Positions 1 to 9,698 of a stretch of 40,673 bases of DNA are shown in pieces. A program made the position numbers and the translations under genes. The notes under the pieces are model-generated. The model was not told where the DNA came from. It saw only the letters and a program-made list of their open reading frames with translations, and searched no databases. This DNA is from Acidobacteriaceae bacterium (GTDB lineage: Bacteria; Acidobacteriota; Terriglobia; Terriglobales; Acidobacteriaceae). The stretch spans positions 1 to 40,673 of the forward strand of contig JARLFY010000027.1 of the NCBI GenBank assembly GCA_031296325.1, given 5' to 3'. Every line of letters begins with the position of its first letter. Position 1 is the stretch's first letter.

Positions 1-252
<252 letters not shown>

Positions 253-256
<4 letters not shown>

Positions 257-816
257 CGTTTAGTGAGGTGATACATTGCTCCGATGCTGAAGGTCTGCGG
301 GTGGTAGAAGCCGAAGTTGTACCCATAGTAGGAGTAGCTGTAATCGACGAGCGCATCGAAGCGAGAGGTGATCTGTCGGGTCACTCCGGCCTGCGCTCCG
401 ACGAGGTTGTCGGTGATGCTGCGTGTGACCGGATCGTGGTAGCGCGCGAAGCCAAGATTGCCCTGCACGTAGGGGGAGAGCTTGTAGAAGCGAGGGGCCA
501 GCGTGAGGCGTGGGCCAATGGTGACGGCGTCGTACATCTCTCCCGCAGTAAAGCCAGGGATCGGCGGGTTCGCCTGCGAGTTGTTGTAGACGAAGTCGCC
601 CTGAAGGTCGGCGGAGAGCGTGATACGGCTGTGCCAGGTCTTCCCCAGATCGACCAGAATTCCCGCCGAGCCTCCTTCGAGGAAGTCGGTGTAGGGACCG
701 TTGTTAAGATAGTTTGCCGAGGCCGCGCCGTATAGAGCGATCTGCGCCTGCGCCGATCTGCCCTGTCCCAACAATGCAACGAAGATCAGTAGTACCAGCC
801 AGCTTGCCTGCTTCAT
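253..816 (-). CDS. Small outer-membrane beta-barrel protein, secreted
   Basis: The product is 187 residues. An N-terminal signal peptide (hydrophobic WLVLLIFVALLG, then a QAQ cleavage region near residue 25) is followed by short alternating strands rich in Tyr, Phe, Gly and Asn, such as LYGAASANYL, YSYSYYGYNFGFY and a final TFSIGAMYHLTKR. This is the pattern of an eight-strand OmpA/OmpW-like outer-membrane barrel. I see no catalytic motif and cannot name a ligand. The ATG at 816 has an AGGAGGT Shine-Dalgarno four bases upstream; a TTG one codon earlier is less likely. The TAG stop at 253-255 lies inside a dispersed repeat module. It sits downstream of the TonB-like receptor in the same orientation, 161 bases away, with a repeat between, so co-transcription is uncertain. 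Confidence 0.8.
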
Positions 817-914
817 CAAACCTCCTCGAACGCCTCGCTATGGTTGTGCCTCTTGAAAGGCGTTTTGCTTGCCCTGTTTGCCGCAGTGTGTGCCGTTGCC
901 GAACGAACAAAGAG

Positions 915-944
915 CAGATTCCTCCGCTTCGCTGCGGAATGACA
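915..944. repeat. Palindromic intergenic repeat, module A (degenerate copy)
   Basis: The segment contains a half-palindrome ending gctgcggaatgaca, matching the right arm of the longer palindromes at 13.52, 31.84 and 33.38 kb. It lies between the TonB-like receptor and the small barrel protein. Confidence 0.55.
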
Positions 945-977
945 AATGAATCGGTCCACAGTACTTCAGAAACTGTT

Positions 978-3900
978 CTAGTAGAAGACTGTGAGCGAGA
1001 ACTGCATCTTGCGGCCGTTGGTTGAGGTGTTGTTATTGTTGCCGTAGGTGGACAGAATTCGACCGAACGACGTCTCGGTTGTCCCCGGAATCACGGGATA
1101 GGTTCCAGCGGTGCTGGTGCCATTTTCGCAAGAGGTGCCAGGGCTGGTGGTGGTACTGATCGACGTCGAAGAGCAGGCAAACTGCGCACTCGGGTTGGCG
1201 AGGTTAGGAGTGTTGAAGACGTTGAACGCCTCGGCCCGGACGTTCAGTCGCATTCCCCTGCGCAGATTTGCCAGAGGAAATTCGCGAGCCAGAGCCATGT
1301 CGGTCATGATGTATCCCGGCCCGATAAAGGCGTTGCGAGAGACGTTGCTGAAGGTTCCAATCTTCGGATAGGTGAAGGCGTCGATGTTGAAGTATTTGTC
1401 TACCTTGTCTGCGCGGTGCCGGCTCGCTGGCAACAGCGGATTTGCTCCGGCAACGATCGCCGCCCGTTGATGGCTCTCCCCGACGAGCGCCGTATCGTTG
1501 TTGATGGTCACGCTATAGGGACGCCCGGTGTGGGCCAGATACTTTCCACTGAATACCCAATCGTTGACCACTTTACGCAGCGGCGCGTAGCCAGTCGTCA
1601 TCTTGGGGAAGTGCGCTACCCAGCCCAGCGTCAGAATGTGTTTGGCGTTGTTGTCCGATAGGCCATAGTCCGAGTTGAGGTTGAAGACATCGGGCACGGT
1701 GTTGGAGGTCGTCTGGCCGTTGGACTGGATGTCCAGCGAGCGCGAGTAGGTGTAGGACTCGAAGATGGTCAGATACTTTCCGCCGCGCTGAGTGTACTGC
1801 TGTTGCAATGCGTTGTAGTTGGAGGTTCCGGCGCTGAGGATGTCCACAATGCCCTGTCCGCCATAGTTGAACGTGGAGTAGCGTAAACGCTGTTTGGTCG
1901 AGATTGCGTTGGAGCTAGCGTTGGTGCAATAGACCGAAGGATTCGATTGAAAGTAACCTCCGCTACAGTCGTAGATCGCCGGATTCAGATCGAGTGGAAC
2001 GGTCAGCTTGCGTGCCATCTTGCTCACGTAGTTGGTCTCCAGAGTTCCGGCGTGTTTGATGTGCCACTGGAATCCGAAGTTCACCGCTTCGACATAGGGC
2101 GTGCGGAAGTTTTTGTCCGGGAAGAAGATGGAGTACGGAGCGATGAACTGCGGATTTGCCGGATCGAAGGCTCCGGGAATCTGCTCCACGGTGCCAGTTG
2201 ACGTCAGCAGCGGAACGGACGCACCGCCGGGAGGTAACAGATTGTTGAGCATGAAGTGATACGGCTCGCCCACGCCGATGACGTTGGCGTTGACGGCATC
2301 GAAGAAGATGCCAAAGCCTCCACGGATCAGCAGGTTGCCCGCTCCCGTTGTGTCATAGGCAAAGCCCACGCGCGGAGCGATTCCGTGAAAGTCGGTAGGA
2401 ACCAGCGAGGGCAGAACTCCCTTGTCTCCGGGAAAGCCGAGGCCGCCGGGAGCCGAGGGGAAGACTGTCGACTGGATTCCGGGAACGAAGGTCGCAGATT
2501 GCCCATGTGGCTCGAACCACTGGAAGGGGAGTTCGTAGCGCAGTCCGTAGTTGAGCGTCATCTTTGGAGTTGCGCGCCAGTCGTCCTGAATGTAGGTGAA
2601 GACGCTGTGCTGAATTCCGCCCTGGATCAGCCGGTTCTGGGCTTGAATCGAGTTCGCCAGCCCCATCATGCCGTCCGCAATACTGACTCCGGTAAACGTT
2701 GTGCTGAACGAGAGTTCTCCCGGATTATCGGCACGCTGTAGGTACTGTAGACGCAGAAACTGGAAGCCGCCCTTGATGCTGTGATTGCCCTTGGTCCAGG
2801 AGAGAGCTTCATTCAACTCGACGTTCTCGTTGATGTGATCCTGATAGCCCTGCGAGGTGCTTCCCAGCGCAAAGGCGTTGGAGAAGTTGAACATCGGCAT
2901 GGTGGGAATTCCGGGTACAACCAGATTGCCGCCAAAGTCGTTCAGTGTATGGTGATCCGTCGGGTTCTGCTTGCTCTCGAAGCGCTTGTAACCAACGCGC
3001 ATGACGTTCACCATATTCGGCGTCATGACCCACGTCCAGCCCACGTTGCCGAAGTTGCTCAGCGAACTACTGTTCAGCATTCCATAGGTAGCCACACCGG
3101 TCGAAGAGCTGTTGACTCCCGGAACGGTTACTGCAGTCGAGTGAATCAGGTTGTAGCGTGCATCGAAGCTATGATGCGGATTGAATATGTAGTCCATGCG
3201 TACCAGAGCGTTCTGATCGGTGGTCGGAGCCGGGGAGGTGGTCTCCGCGATCAAGCCGTTGTCGGAGTTCTGTTGCGCTGGGGCGTAGGTGTTCATCACA
3301 TTCAGCATCACCGGATTCAGGCACTGCACTGGAATCTCGGCGTTGGGCATGTAGGTCGGCTGAATCTTGGTCGGATTGCTTCCGTAAGGGGTTCCCGCTG
3401 CATACACCGCAGCCTGATTCAGAAGCGCGATGCATGGCGATTGTCCAGAGCCGCCGGCCTGCTGCCATGCCGCGTTCAACATACTCGTAGCATTGGAAAT
3501 CGTTGCTCCGTTGCTGTTTCCGGTCACGTCCAGCGGGTTGACGAACTTGCCCAGACCCGCAGTCGCGGTGGTTACATCCGCCGCAAAGCTGGCGCAATTC
3601 ATTCCGGAAAACGGCCCCGGAGTGGTGCATGGTCTTGGCGTGACCCCATCGGGTTGCAGGCCACGCTCGGCATAGCCGATGGGAAAGATTGCGCCGGAGG
3701 TCTGCAGGCGACCGATCAGATCCTGAAACGCTCCGAAGACGAAGAGCTTGTCTTTGACGATCGGCGCACCGATGGTGAATCCCCACTGGTCGATATTGTC
3801 CTTCGGGTTCACCTTGGAGAGGTAGTCCGCTGCGTTGAAGTACGAGTTCTCGATATAGTCCCAGACCGCGCCGTGGATGGAGTTCGATCCAGACCGGGTA

Positions 3901-4724
3901 ACCACATTGAAGACCGATCCTGCGTTGCGCCCGTACTCCGCCTTGTAGTTGTTCAGCAGAACCGAGACCTCCTGTAGCGCGTTTGGCGGAGGATAGTTGA
4001 TGCCCGTGTTGTAGAACAGGTTGTTCCACATCAGTCCGTCGAAGAGCATCAGGTTCTGCGTGTTGCGCGAACCCGATGCGCTGTAGGTTGGGCCTGAGGT
4101 ATCGCCGGTGGTGGTGGTCGGTGCGGTCACATCCACCACGCCGGGAAGCAGCGCGGAGAGTGCCACTGCGTTGTGTCCGTCGATGGGCAGGTCTTCGATC
4201 AATTTGGTATCGATCAGCGTTCCCAGCGTGGGAGAGTTGGCGTCGATGGCCGAGCTGCTACTGTCCGTCACCGTTACCGTCTGGGTTGACGGGCCTACCT
4301 GCAGGATCACCAGTTCTTTAATATTCGAGTTGGCATCGACCACAATGTTGGTCAGCAACTGCGATTCAAATTGCGGCGAACTCACCGTCAGGGTATAGAC
4401 GCCGATCGGCAACTGCGACACCGTATACTCGCCCGCACCGTTGCTCGTCACCGTACGCGATACGCCGTGCGTTGCATCGGCGACGACAACGCTTGCGCCC
4501 GGAATCACCGCGCCGGTCGGATCCTGCACGCTGCCGAAGATGGTTCCGGTATTCTGCGCGCTGGCCCGCTGCGAACCCAGCAACATTATGACAAAGAGCA
4601 GTGCTCCGGCGACCCACCGCAGAGAGCTTGCCAGATTAGCAGCTACGCCGCGTTTGCTTGCTGTTGCGCCCTTGTCGACTGCGACGTCAACCTGCGGGTA
4701 TACGAGAGATCGGATGCTATCCAT
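978..4724 (-). CDS. TonB-dependent receptor-like outer-membrane protein with carboxypeptidase-regulatory domain (Oar type)
   Basis: The product is 1248 residues from the ATG at 4724. Order: a long positively charged N-region and signal peptide (WVAGALLFVIMLLG, cleavage after ASAQ near residue 57); a carboxypeptidase regulatory-like beta-sandwich (GTIFGSVQDPTGAVIPGASV and GEYTVSQLPIGVYTLTV, about residues 60-145); a plug-like domain; and a long barrel with a C-terminal aromatic end (SLTVFY). Such Oar-like proteins are abundant in acidobacteria and are thought to import or bind large polymers at the outer membrane; substrate unknown. The ATG at 4724 has GGAG five bases upstream; the longer start at 4769 has no Shine-Dalgarno, though both lie downstream of the promoter proposed at 4826-4855. 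It is divergent from the giant NHL protein gene. Confidence 0.88.
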   Translation of the reverse strand: MDSIRSLVYPQVDVAVDKGATASKRGVAANLASSLRWVAGALLFVIMLLGSQRASAQNTGTIFGSVQDPTGAVIPGASVVVADATHGVSRTVTSNGAGEYTVSQLPIGVYTLTVSSPQFESQLLTNIVVDANSNIKELVILQVGPSTQTVTVTDSSSSAIDANSPTLGTLIDTKLIEDLPIDGHNAVALSALLPGVVDVTAPTTTTGDTSGPTYSASGSRNTQNLMLFDGLMWNNLFYNTGINYPPPNALQEVSVLLNNYKAEYGRNAGSVFNVVTRSGSNSIHGAVWDYIENSYFNAADYLSKVNPKDNIDQWGFTIGAPIVKDKLFVFGAFQDLIGRLQTSGAIFPIGYAERGLQPDGVTPRPCTTPGPFSGMNCASFAADVTTATAGLGKFVNPLDVTGNSNGATISNATSMLNAAWQQAGGSGQSPCIALLNQAAVYAAGTPYGSNPTKIQPTYMPNAEIPVQCLNPVMLNVMNTYAPAQQNSDNGLIAETTSPAPTTDQNALVRMDYIFNPHHSFDARYNLIHSTAVTVPGVNSSSTGVATYGMLNSSSLSNFGNVGWTWVMTPNMVNVMRVGYKRFESKQNPTDHHTLNDFGGNLVVPGIPTMPMFNFSNAFALGSTSQGYQDHINENVELNEALSWTKGNHSIKGGFQFLRLQYLQRADNPGELSFSTTFTGVSIADGMMGLANSIQAQNRLIQGGIQHSVFTYIQDDWRATPKMTLNYGLRYELPFQWFEPHGQSATFVPGIQSTVFPSAPGGLGFPGDKGVLPSLVPTDFHGIAPRVGFAYDTTGAGNLLIRGGFGIFFDAVNANVIGVGEPYHFMLNNLLPPGGASVPLLTSTGTVEQIPGAFDPANPQFIAPYSIFFPDKNFRTPYVEAVNFGFQWHIKHAGTLETNYVSKMARKLTVPLDLNPAIYDCSGGYFQSNPSVYCTNASSNAISTKQRLRYSTFNYGGQGIVDILSAGTSNYNALQQQYTQRGGKYLTIFESYTYSRSLDIQSNGQTTSNTVPDVFNLNSDYGLSDNNAKHILTLGWVAHFPKMTTGYAPLRKVVNDWVFSGKYLAHTGRPYSVTINNDTALVGESHQRAAIVAGANPLLPASRHRADKVDKYFNIDAFTYPKIGTFSNVSRNAFIGPGYIMTDMALAREFPLANLRRGMRLNVRAEAFNVFNTPNLANPSAQFACSSTSISTTTSPGTSCENGTSTAGTYPVIPGTTETSFGRILSTYGNNNNTSTNGRKMQFSLTVFY

Positions 4725-4825
4725 GCCTGCTCCATCGAATTTAAACGCTCCCCTGACACAAGGAATCATTTAAAGACGCGATGAGATTGTTTGAAAATAC
4801 TGGTCTGACCACGACAGTCGGGAGA

Positions 4826-4855
4826 AGTATGCCTATTTTGTAATGCGACTGTCAA
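4826..4855 (-). promoter_or_regulatory. Sigma-70-type promoter of the TonB-like receptor gene
   Basis: On the minus strand a perfect -35 TTGACA (4855-4850) and a -10 CATACT (4831-4826, four of six consensus bases) are 18 bases apart. Predicted start is near 4819. An inverted repeat, gacagtc at 4814-4820 and gactgtc at 4847-4853, brackets the promoter, one arm overlapping the -35 and the other the start site, and could be an operator. Confidence 0.5.
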
Positions 4856-4915
4856 GCTGAATTGTTCTCGACAAAACCATCTAAATTTATCTACGCAATC
4901 GCGTTTATATTCCGG

Positions 4916-4945
4916 TTGACAGCTCTATATTGGGAAGGATATATT
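4916..4945 (+). promoter_or_regulatory. Sigma-70-type promoter of the NHL/Ig-like protein gene
   Basis: Perfect -35 TTGACA (4916-4921) and -10 TATATT (4940-4945) with an 18-base spacer. Predicted start near 4952 gives a leader of about 158 bases before the ATG at 5110. The leader contains gggcgg near 4948 that can pair with ccgccc near 5030 as part of a stem of roughly 13 positions, and a direct repeat caaggggtc at 5040-5048 and 5054-5062. No other gene lies in the 4770-5109 interval. Confidence 0.55.
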
Positions 4946-5109
4946 TCGGGCGGTTCGCTGCTATTACGCCTTGTCGCATGTAAGTGGTCTTACCTTGCCT
5001 CTTCTCCATACGATTGTGTCAGGCAGTCAGCCGCCCAGCCAAGGGGTCGTTTTCAAGGGGTCTCACCAGATATTCCGCTTCAAGTTCTGATTCAACGGAG
5101 AGTTGCACA

Positions 5110-8100
5110 ATGATAGTCAAGGGAAACCAAGCCAGCAGGTTCAGCCTATTCACCGCCAGTCTCGTCGTTCTTTTCTGGAGCTTCGGCTCAACCGGCGCAC
5201 AGGCTCAGGCCCCCTATCTGCTTCCCTATACCATCGGCGTCGTTGCGGGCGGAGGCACGGCGCCGACGGTTGGCGCAGCTTGTGCTGGGGCAACCACGTT
5301 CACTGCTGAGGACGCCCTTGGCGACGGCTGTCCAGTGACCTCTTCCTCGGTCGTCATGCAGGGCACTAATATCCACGATGTTGGCGTGGATCCGATCGGC
5401 GGCGTTTACATGATCGACATTGGTACCAACACGGTTGTGCGCAGGATCGATCCGCACTCCGGCATCATTAATGTTCTTGCGGGAACGCCGTCTCTGACGA
5501 CGGTATGCTCCTCGGCCACGGACAAGTATGGAGATGGCTGCCCTGCGAACGACGGCAAGGGCAATGTCGGCGGCGCGTACACCTCGTTGAGCGGATCTTC
5601 GCGAGGCATGGCCGTCGCCAAGAACGGCGACGTCTACATCGCCGACTACACCAACTCGCTCATTCACAAGATCAGCGCCTCTACCGGCGTGATGACCGTG
5701 GTCGCGGGCTACATTGCGACCGCTGGCCCCAAGAACGGAAGCACCAAAGGATACACCGGAGACGGAGGCCTTGCCACCAGCGCCGAACTCAATAGTCCGC
5801 GCGGCGTGGCCGTCGATGCCGCGGGAAACATCTATATTGCCGACTCCGGCAACAACGTGATCCGCATGGTCTCGGCCTCCACGGGGAAGATCAGCACGAT
5901 TGCTGGTGCGTATCCGGGCAGCAACACCAACGCTCCGGCCACCAGTCCCGCTGGCAGCGCGACCAACGGCGATGGCGGTCCGGCCGCTTCATCCGCCACC
6001 ACGCTCGACGTTCCCGAGGACGTAGAGATTGATGCCAATGGCAATGTTTTTATCGGCGACTCGACCAATAATCGGGTACGCGTGATCTACGCCGGTGGCA
6101 CACAGGTCGCGAAGCTGATTGCGTTGACCAATAGCGGGGCAGTCGCGCAGGTCGGCGACATCTACACCGTTGTCGGCACAGTTCCAGCCACGGGGACATA
6201 CACGGCCGGGAGCATGATGCTGGCCACCAGCCTGACCATCGGCAACCCGCGCAAACTGTCGGTTGATCCCAGCGGCAACCTCTATATTGCAGACAACGGG
6301 AACAACGTCATCTGGTTTGTCGATGGCAGCACCGGCTACATGCGCGTCCTCGCTGGAAAATTCGGTGCAACCACAGGCTCAACCTGCACCACAACCGACG
6401 CATACGGCGATGGCTGCGCTGCGACTCTTGCGACCCTCAACGCCGCCTCCAATATGGGCGTGGGCCTGGGACCACAGGGAGACGTGTATGTCTCCGACTC
6501 CGGCGATGCCCGCCTGCGCAAGGTCGCGCTCAACACCAGTTTCCCTGCGGTCGTCTCGGGCAACTCCGCCACGCAGACGCTGTTCGTTCACTTTGCCGTC
6601 GGGGACACTGCGGCAGCAACCACGCCCTACGTCCTCACCGGCAGTTCGGACTTCGCCATCAGCGGCACGCCCTCCTGCACCCTCAACGTCGACACGACGA
6701 CCGACTGCTCCGTCTCGATCCTCTTTACCCCCACCCGTCCCGGCGTTGACGTCGCCAGTTTTACCGTCAAATCCGCGCTTGGCCTGACCTCGCAGTTTGA
6801 ACTCAACGGAACCGGAACCGCGTCCTCTGTGGCGCTCGATCCCGGCAATACGACTCTGGTTGCCAGCTCTCTCAGTACGCCAATCAGCAGTGCGTCGAGT
6901 GGAATGGTGTCGGGTGGCGCGGGCAATATTTACGTCGCCGACACGGCAAACAATCGCGTCATCAACTACACGACCTCCACGGTAATCGCAGGCACGGGAA
7001 CCTCCGGCTACTCGGGTGATGGAGCCGCCGCAACCGCCGCAAAGCTCTCCGCGCCCATGGCCGTCGCCGTCACTCCCGACGGAGCGATCTATATTGCCGA
7101 CACTGGCAATAATGTCATTCGCCGCATCGATCCCATCACCGGCTATATCTCCACCTTCGCAGGAGGGGCGAGTTCGATCTGCGCGTCCAACATTGCGTAT
7201 GATTCATACGGCGACGGCTGCCCCGCCACGCAATCTATCTTTTCCGCTCCCGCTGGCATCGTCAGCGACTCCATCGGCAATCTTTACGTCTCCGACGCGG
7301 GCAACAACCTGATCCGCGAGATCAGCACCTCGGGCTACGTCTTTTTCGTCGCCGGAGGTGCCACAGCTATTTGCCCGCGAGTTAACGACACAAACGGCAA
7401 CTACCTCTCTGGCTCAACCGACGCATTCGGCGACGGCTGTGCTCCCACTCAGGCCATCTTCAAGTCTCCCACCGCTTTACAACTCGATCTTGCTCGTAAC
7501 CTCTACATCGCCGACACGGGGAACAACGAGGTTCGCAAGATTACCTTTGCGACAAATCTGGTCAGCGCTGTCGCCGGAACCGGACAGTCTGGCTACTCGG
7601 GCAACGGAGGACTGGCCACCGCCGCCCAGGTCAACGCTCCCACCGGCATCGCTCTGGATGCCGCCGCAAACCTCTACATCGCGGATACGGGCAATCACGT
7701 CGTCCGCGTGGTCAACGCCTCGGGCGACATCAGCACAGTGGTCGGCACACTCGGATCCAACGGTACAGGCACGGTTCCCGGCATAGCCTCCGGCGTTCTG
7801 CTGAACCTGCCAACAGCCGTTGTCTCCTCCGGCATGGGCAAGCTCTCTGTTCTCGATGCCGGAAACAAGCGTGTTCTTTCGGTCGATCGTGGCAGCGTGT
7901 CGCTGAACTTCGGTCGTACCAACCTTGGCTACTCCAGCCCCGCCACAGCCATTCAGGAGACCAGCACCGGCTCCTCCACCGCCGCGCTCGGGTACCCACT
8001 CTTCAGCTCTACGGGAAGCACCGCCGTCCTGACTTTGACCGGAAGCGGTTCCAGTGGGTGCAGCTCCAGTTCATCGTCGCCGCAGACTCTGGCTCCGGGC

Positions 8101-9609
8101 GCGTTCTGCAATCTGAGCGCGCAGTTCACTCCCACGGCGCTCGGCGCGCTTAGTGCAACCTACACCGAATCCAACGCCACTACGCTCAACTCTCCATCTC
8201 CCTTTGTCGCGCTTGCTGGAACTGGTGCTGTGTTGACCAAGACCACGCTCTCCAGCGCAGTCACAACTCCTGCAACCGGCAGCCCGCAGTACTCGATTCC
8301 GTTTGTCGTCACTGCGACCCTGCTGCCTGCGGCCTGCGATCCGACAGCGCCCAACTGCTCGGTCGCTGGCACCATCACCTTCTACGTCGATGGCACTCAG
8401 GTCGGATTGCCGGTCGCCGTCAACAATACCAGCACCACCTCCAACAATGTTGTTACCGCTACAGCAACCATCAGCGGGTTGAGCGTCGGCAGCCACGTCG
8501 TCAGCGCCGTCTACAGCGGAGACACCTACTACGCCAGTAGCTCGGCCTCTACTCTCACGGTCGCAGTCGCGCAGGGGGCAACTCTTACGGTTGCGACGGC
8601 CGCTCCCGCCAGCAGCGCACAGTTCACCAACCTCGTTCTGAGCGCGCATGTCACGTCTGCGACCAGCACGATTCCAACGGGAAGCATTACGTTTTACGCG
8701 GGAACCACGCTGCTAGGCAGCAGCAGCATTGACACCTCGACTGGAGTCGCCTCCATTCAGGACGTCTTCGCCACGGACAAGAAGGGCAACATCATAAGCG
8801 TTCCGCAGAGCTTCGGCCTGACGGCGGGAGCGTACAACCTCACCGCTGTTTATAGCGGAGACAGCAACTACGCAACCTCCACCTCCGCCGGAGTTTCACT
8901 GACGATTACCGCCGACCCGCAGGGCTTTGCCGTCGCCCAGTGCATCACCTATAACACCACCTCCGGGTGTGCGCCGAGTGTCGTCGGCACGGCGCAGGGT
9001 TCGACGGCAACCGCAACGGTCTATGTCATCCCGTCGAATACGCTCAACGGAACACTCAGCTTCTCCTGCTCTGGACTGCCCGCCAACTCGGTCTGCACCT
9101 TCAGCGCGACAGTCTCTCCGACTCAGGCTGCGGGTTCGACCCTCGTGTTCACCCCGGTAGCGGGATCGTCCGTACCGGGAACCACCATTCCCGGAGCGAC
9201 CCTCGTAGGCGGAGCCATTGCTGCTCCAGCGCCAGCCTTGCCGCCATCTGTCACCGTCACTCTCTGGACGGATGTCAATCCAAACGTCAACTCTGCGAGT
9301 AACACGTCACATAGCAACTCGATGCTGGCCGGTGTTCTTGGATGGCCCATGTTGCTGGGCGGCTTTACTGCGCTTCTTGGCTTCCGCAAGCGTTTGCGCA
9401 ACTCTCGCCTGTTTGCAGGGCTTGCTCTCTTCGCCCTGCTCGCGGGCAGCGCATCGGTGCTGACCGGATGCACCAGCGCTGTTGGGCCTGTCGGTCTGAC
9501 TCCGGTGGGCAGCTACACCGTGACGGTCACTGTAACCGGGCCTAACGGTCTGGTGCAAACGACGCCAATCACTCTCACTGTCGGGGCGGGGCTTGCCGGT
9601 CAGATGTAG
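5110..9609 (+). CDS. Giant secreted NHL-repeat / Ig-like domain protein
   Basis: The product is 1499 residues. It starts with a signal peptide (SLFTASLVVLFWSFGSTGAQAQA, about residues 13-36). Then come about ten NHL-type blade motifs (variants of LYIADTGNNVIRRI; ADSGNNVIRMV, ADNGNNVIWFV, SDAGNNLIREI, ADTGNHVVRVV) in two blocks, separated by a choice-of-anchor-D/ASPM-like domain (FTPTRPGVDVASFTVKSALG). Two Ig-like domains follow (GTITFYVDGTQ, SGDTYYASSS; GSITFYAGTTLLGSS, YSGDSNYATS). Near the C-terminus are a hydrophobic segment, the basic stretch FRKRLRNSR, a second hydrophobic segment ending LTGC (Cys1454), and a final beta-rich tail. NHL propellers bind proteins or polymers and no enzyme motif is seen, so I infer a cell-surface adhesin or scaffold. 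The ATG at 5110 has GGAGAG upstream and directly precedes the signal peptide; an in-frame GTG at 4984 has neither. Confidence 0.85.
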   Translation: MIVKGNQASRFSLFTASLVVLFWSFGSTGAQAQAPYLLPYTIGVVAGGGTAPTVGAACAGATTFTAEDALGDGCPVTSSSVVMQGTNIHDVGVDPIGGVYMIDIGTNTVVRRIDPHSGIINVLAGTPSLTTVCSSATDKYGDGCPANDGKGNVGGAYTSLSGSSRGMAVAKNGDVYIADYTNSLIHKISASTGVMTVVAGYIATAGPKNGSTKGYTGDGGLATSAELNSPRGVAVDAAGNIYIADSGNNVIRMVSASTGKISTIAGAYPGSNTNAPATSPAGSATNGDGGPAASSATTLDVPEDVEIDANGNVFIGDSTNNRVRVIYAGGTQVAKLIALTNSGAVAQVGDIYTVVGTVPATGTYTAGSMMLATSLTIGNPRKLSVDPSGNLYIADNGNNVIWFVDGSTGYMRVLAGKFGATTGSTCTTTDAYGDGCAATLATLNAASNMGVGLGPQGDVYVSDSGDARLRKVALNTSFPAVVSGNSATQTLFVHFAVGDTAAATTPYVLTGSSDFAISGTPSCTLNVDTTTDCSVSILFTPTRPGVDVASFTVKSALGLTSQFELNGTGTASSVALDPGNTTLVASSLSTPISSASSGMVSGGAGNIYVADTANNRVINYTTSTVIAGTGTSGYSGDGAAATAAKLSAPMAVAVTPDGAIYIADTGNNVIRRIDPITGYISTFAGGASSICASNIAYDSYGDGCPATQSIFSAPAGIVSDSIGNLYVSDAGNNLIREISTSGYVFFVAGGATAICPRVNDTNGNYLSGSTDAFGDGCAPTQAIFKSPTALQLDLARNLYIADTGNNEVRKITFATNLVSAVAGTGQSGYSGNGGLATAAQVNAPTGIALDAAANLYIADTGNHVVRVVNASGDISTVVGTLGSNGTGTVPGIASGVLLNLPTAVVSSGMGKLSVLDAGNKRVLSVDRGSVSLNFGRTNLGYSSPATAIQETSTGSSTAALGYPLFSSTGSTAVLTLTGSGSSGCSSSSSSPQTLAPGAFCNLSAQFTPTALGALSATYTESNATTLNSPSPFVALAGTGAVLTKTTLSSAVTTPATGSPQYSIPFVVTATLLPAACDPTAPNCSVAGTITFYVDGTQVGLPVAVNNTSTTSNNVVTATATISGLSVGSHVVSAVYSGDTYYASSSASTLTVAVAQGATLTVATAAPASSAQFTNLVLSAHVTSATSTIPTGSITFYAGTTLLGSSSIDTSTGVASIQDVFATDKKGNIISVPQSFGLTAGAYNLTAVYSGDSNYATSTSAGVSLTITADPQGFAVAQCITYNTTSGCAPSVVGTAQGSTATATVYVIPSNTLNGTLSFSCSGLPANSVCTFSATVSPTQAAGSTLVFTPVAGSSVPGTTIPGATLVGGAIAAPAPALPPSVTVTLWTDVNPNVNSASNTSHSNSMLAGVLGWPMLLGGFTALLGFRKRLRNSRLFAGLALFALLAGSASVLTGCTSAVGPVGLTPVGSYTVTVTVTGPNGLVQTTPITLTVGAGLAGQM

Positions 9610-9698
9610 TCTGGTCTCGTCGCTGCGATCATAATTCAGACCCTCAGGCGAGTCGCTGGACAGGGCGACAAGCTATGATGGAAGAGATTGGAGCGACG

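Noticed and set aside
2781..3977. 398-codon open frame on the plus strand inside the TonB-like receptor gene
   Set aside because: Antisense to a well-supported gene, no family-like motifs; long antisense frames are common in GC-rich coding DNA.
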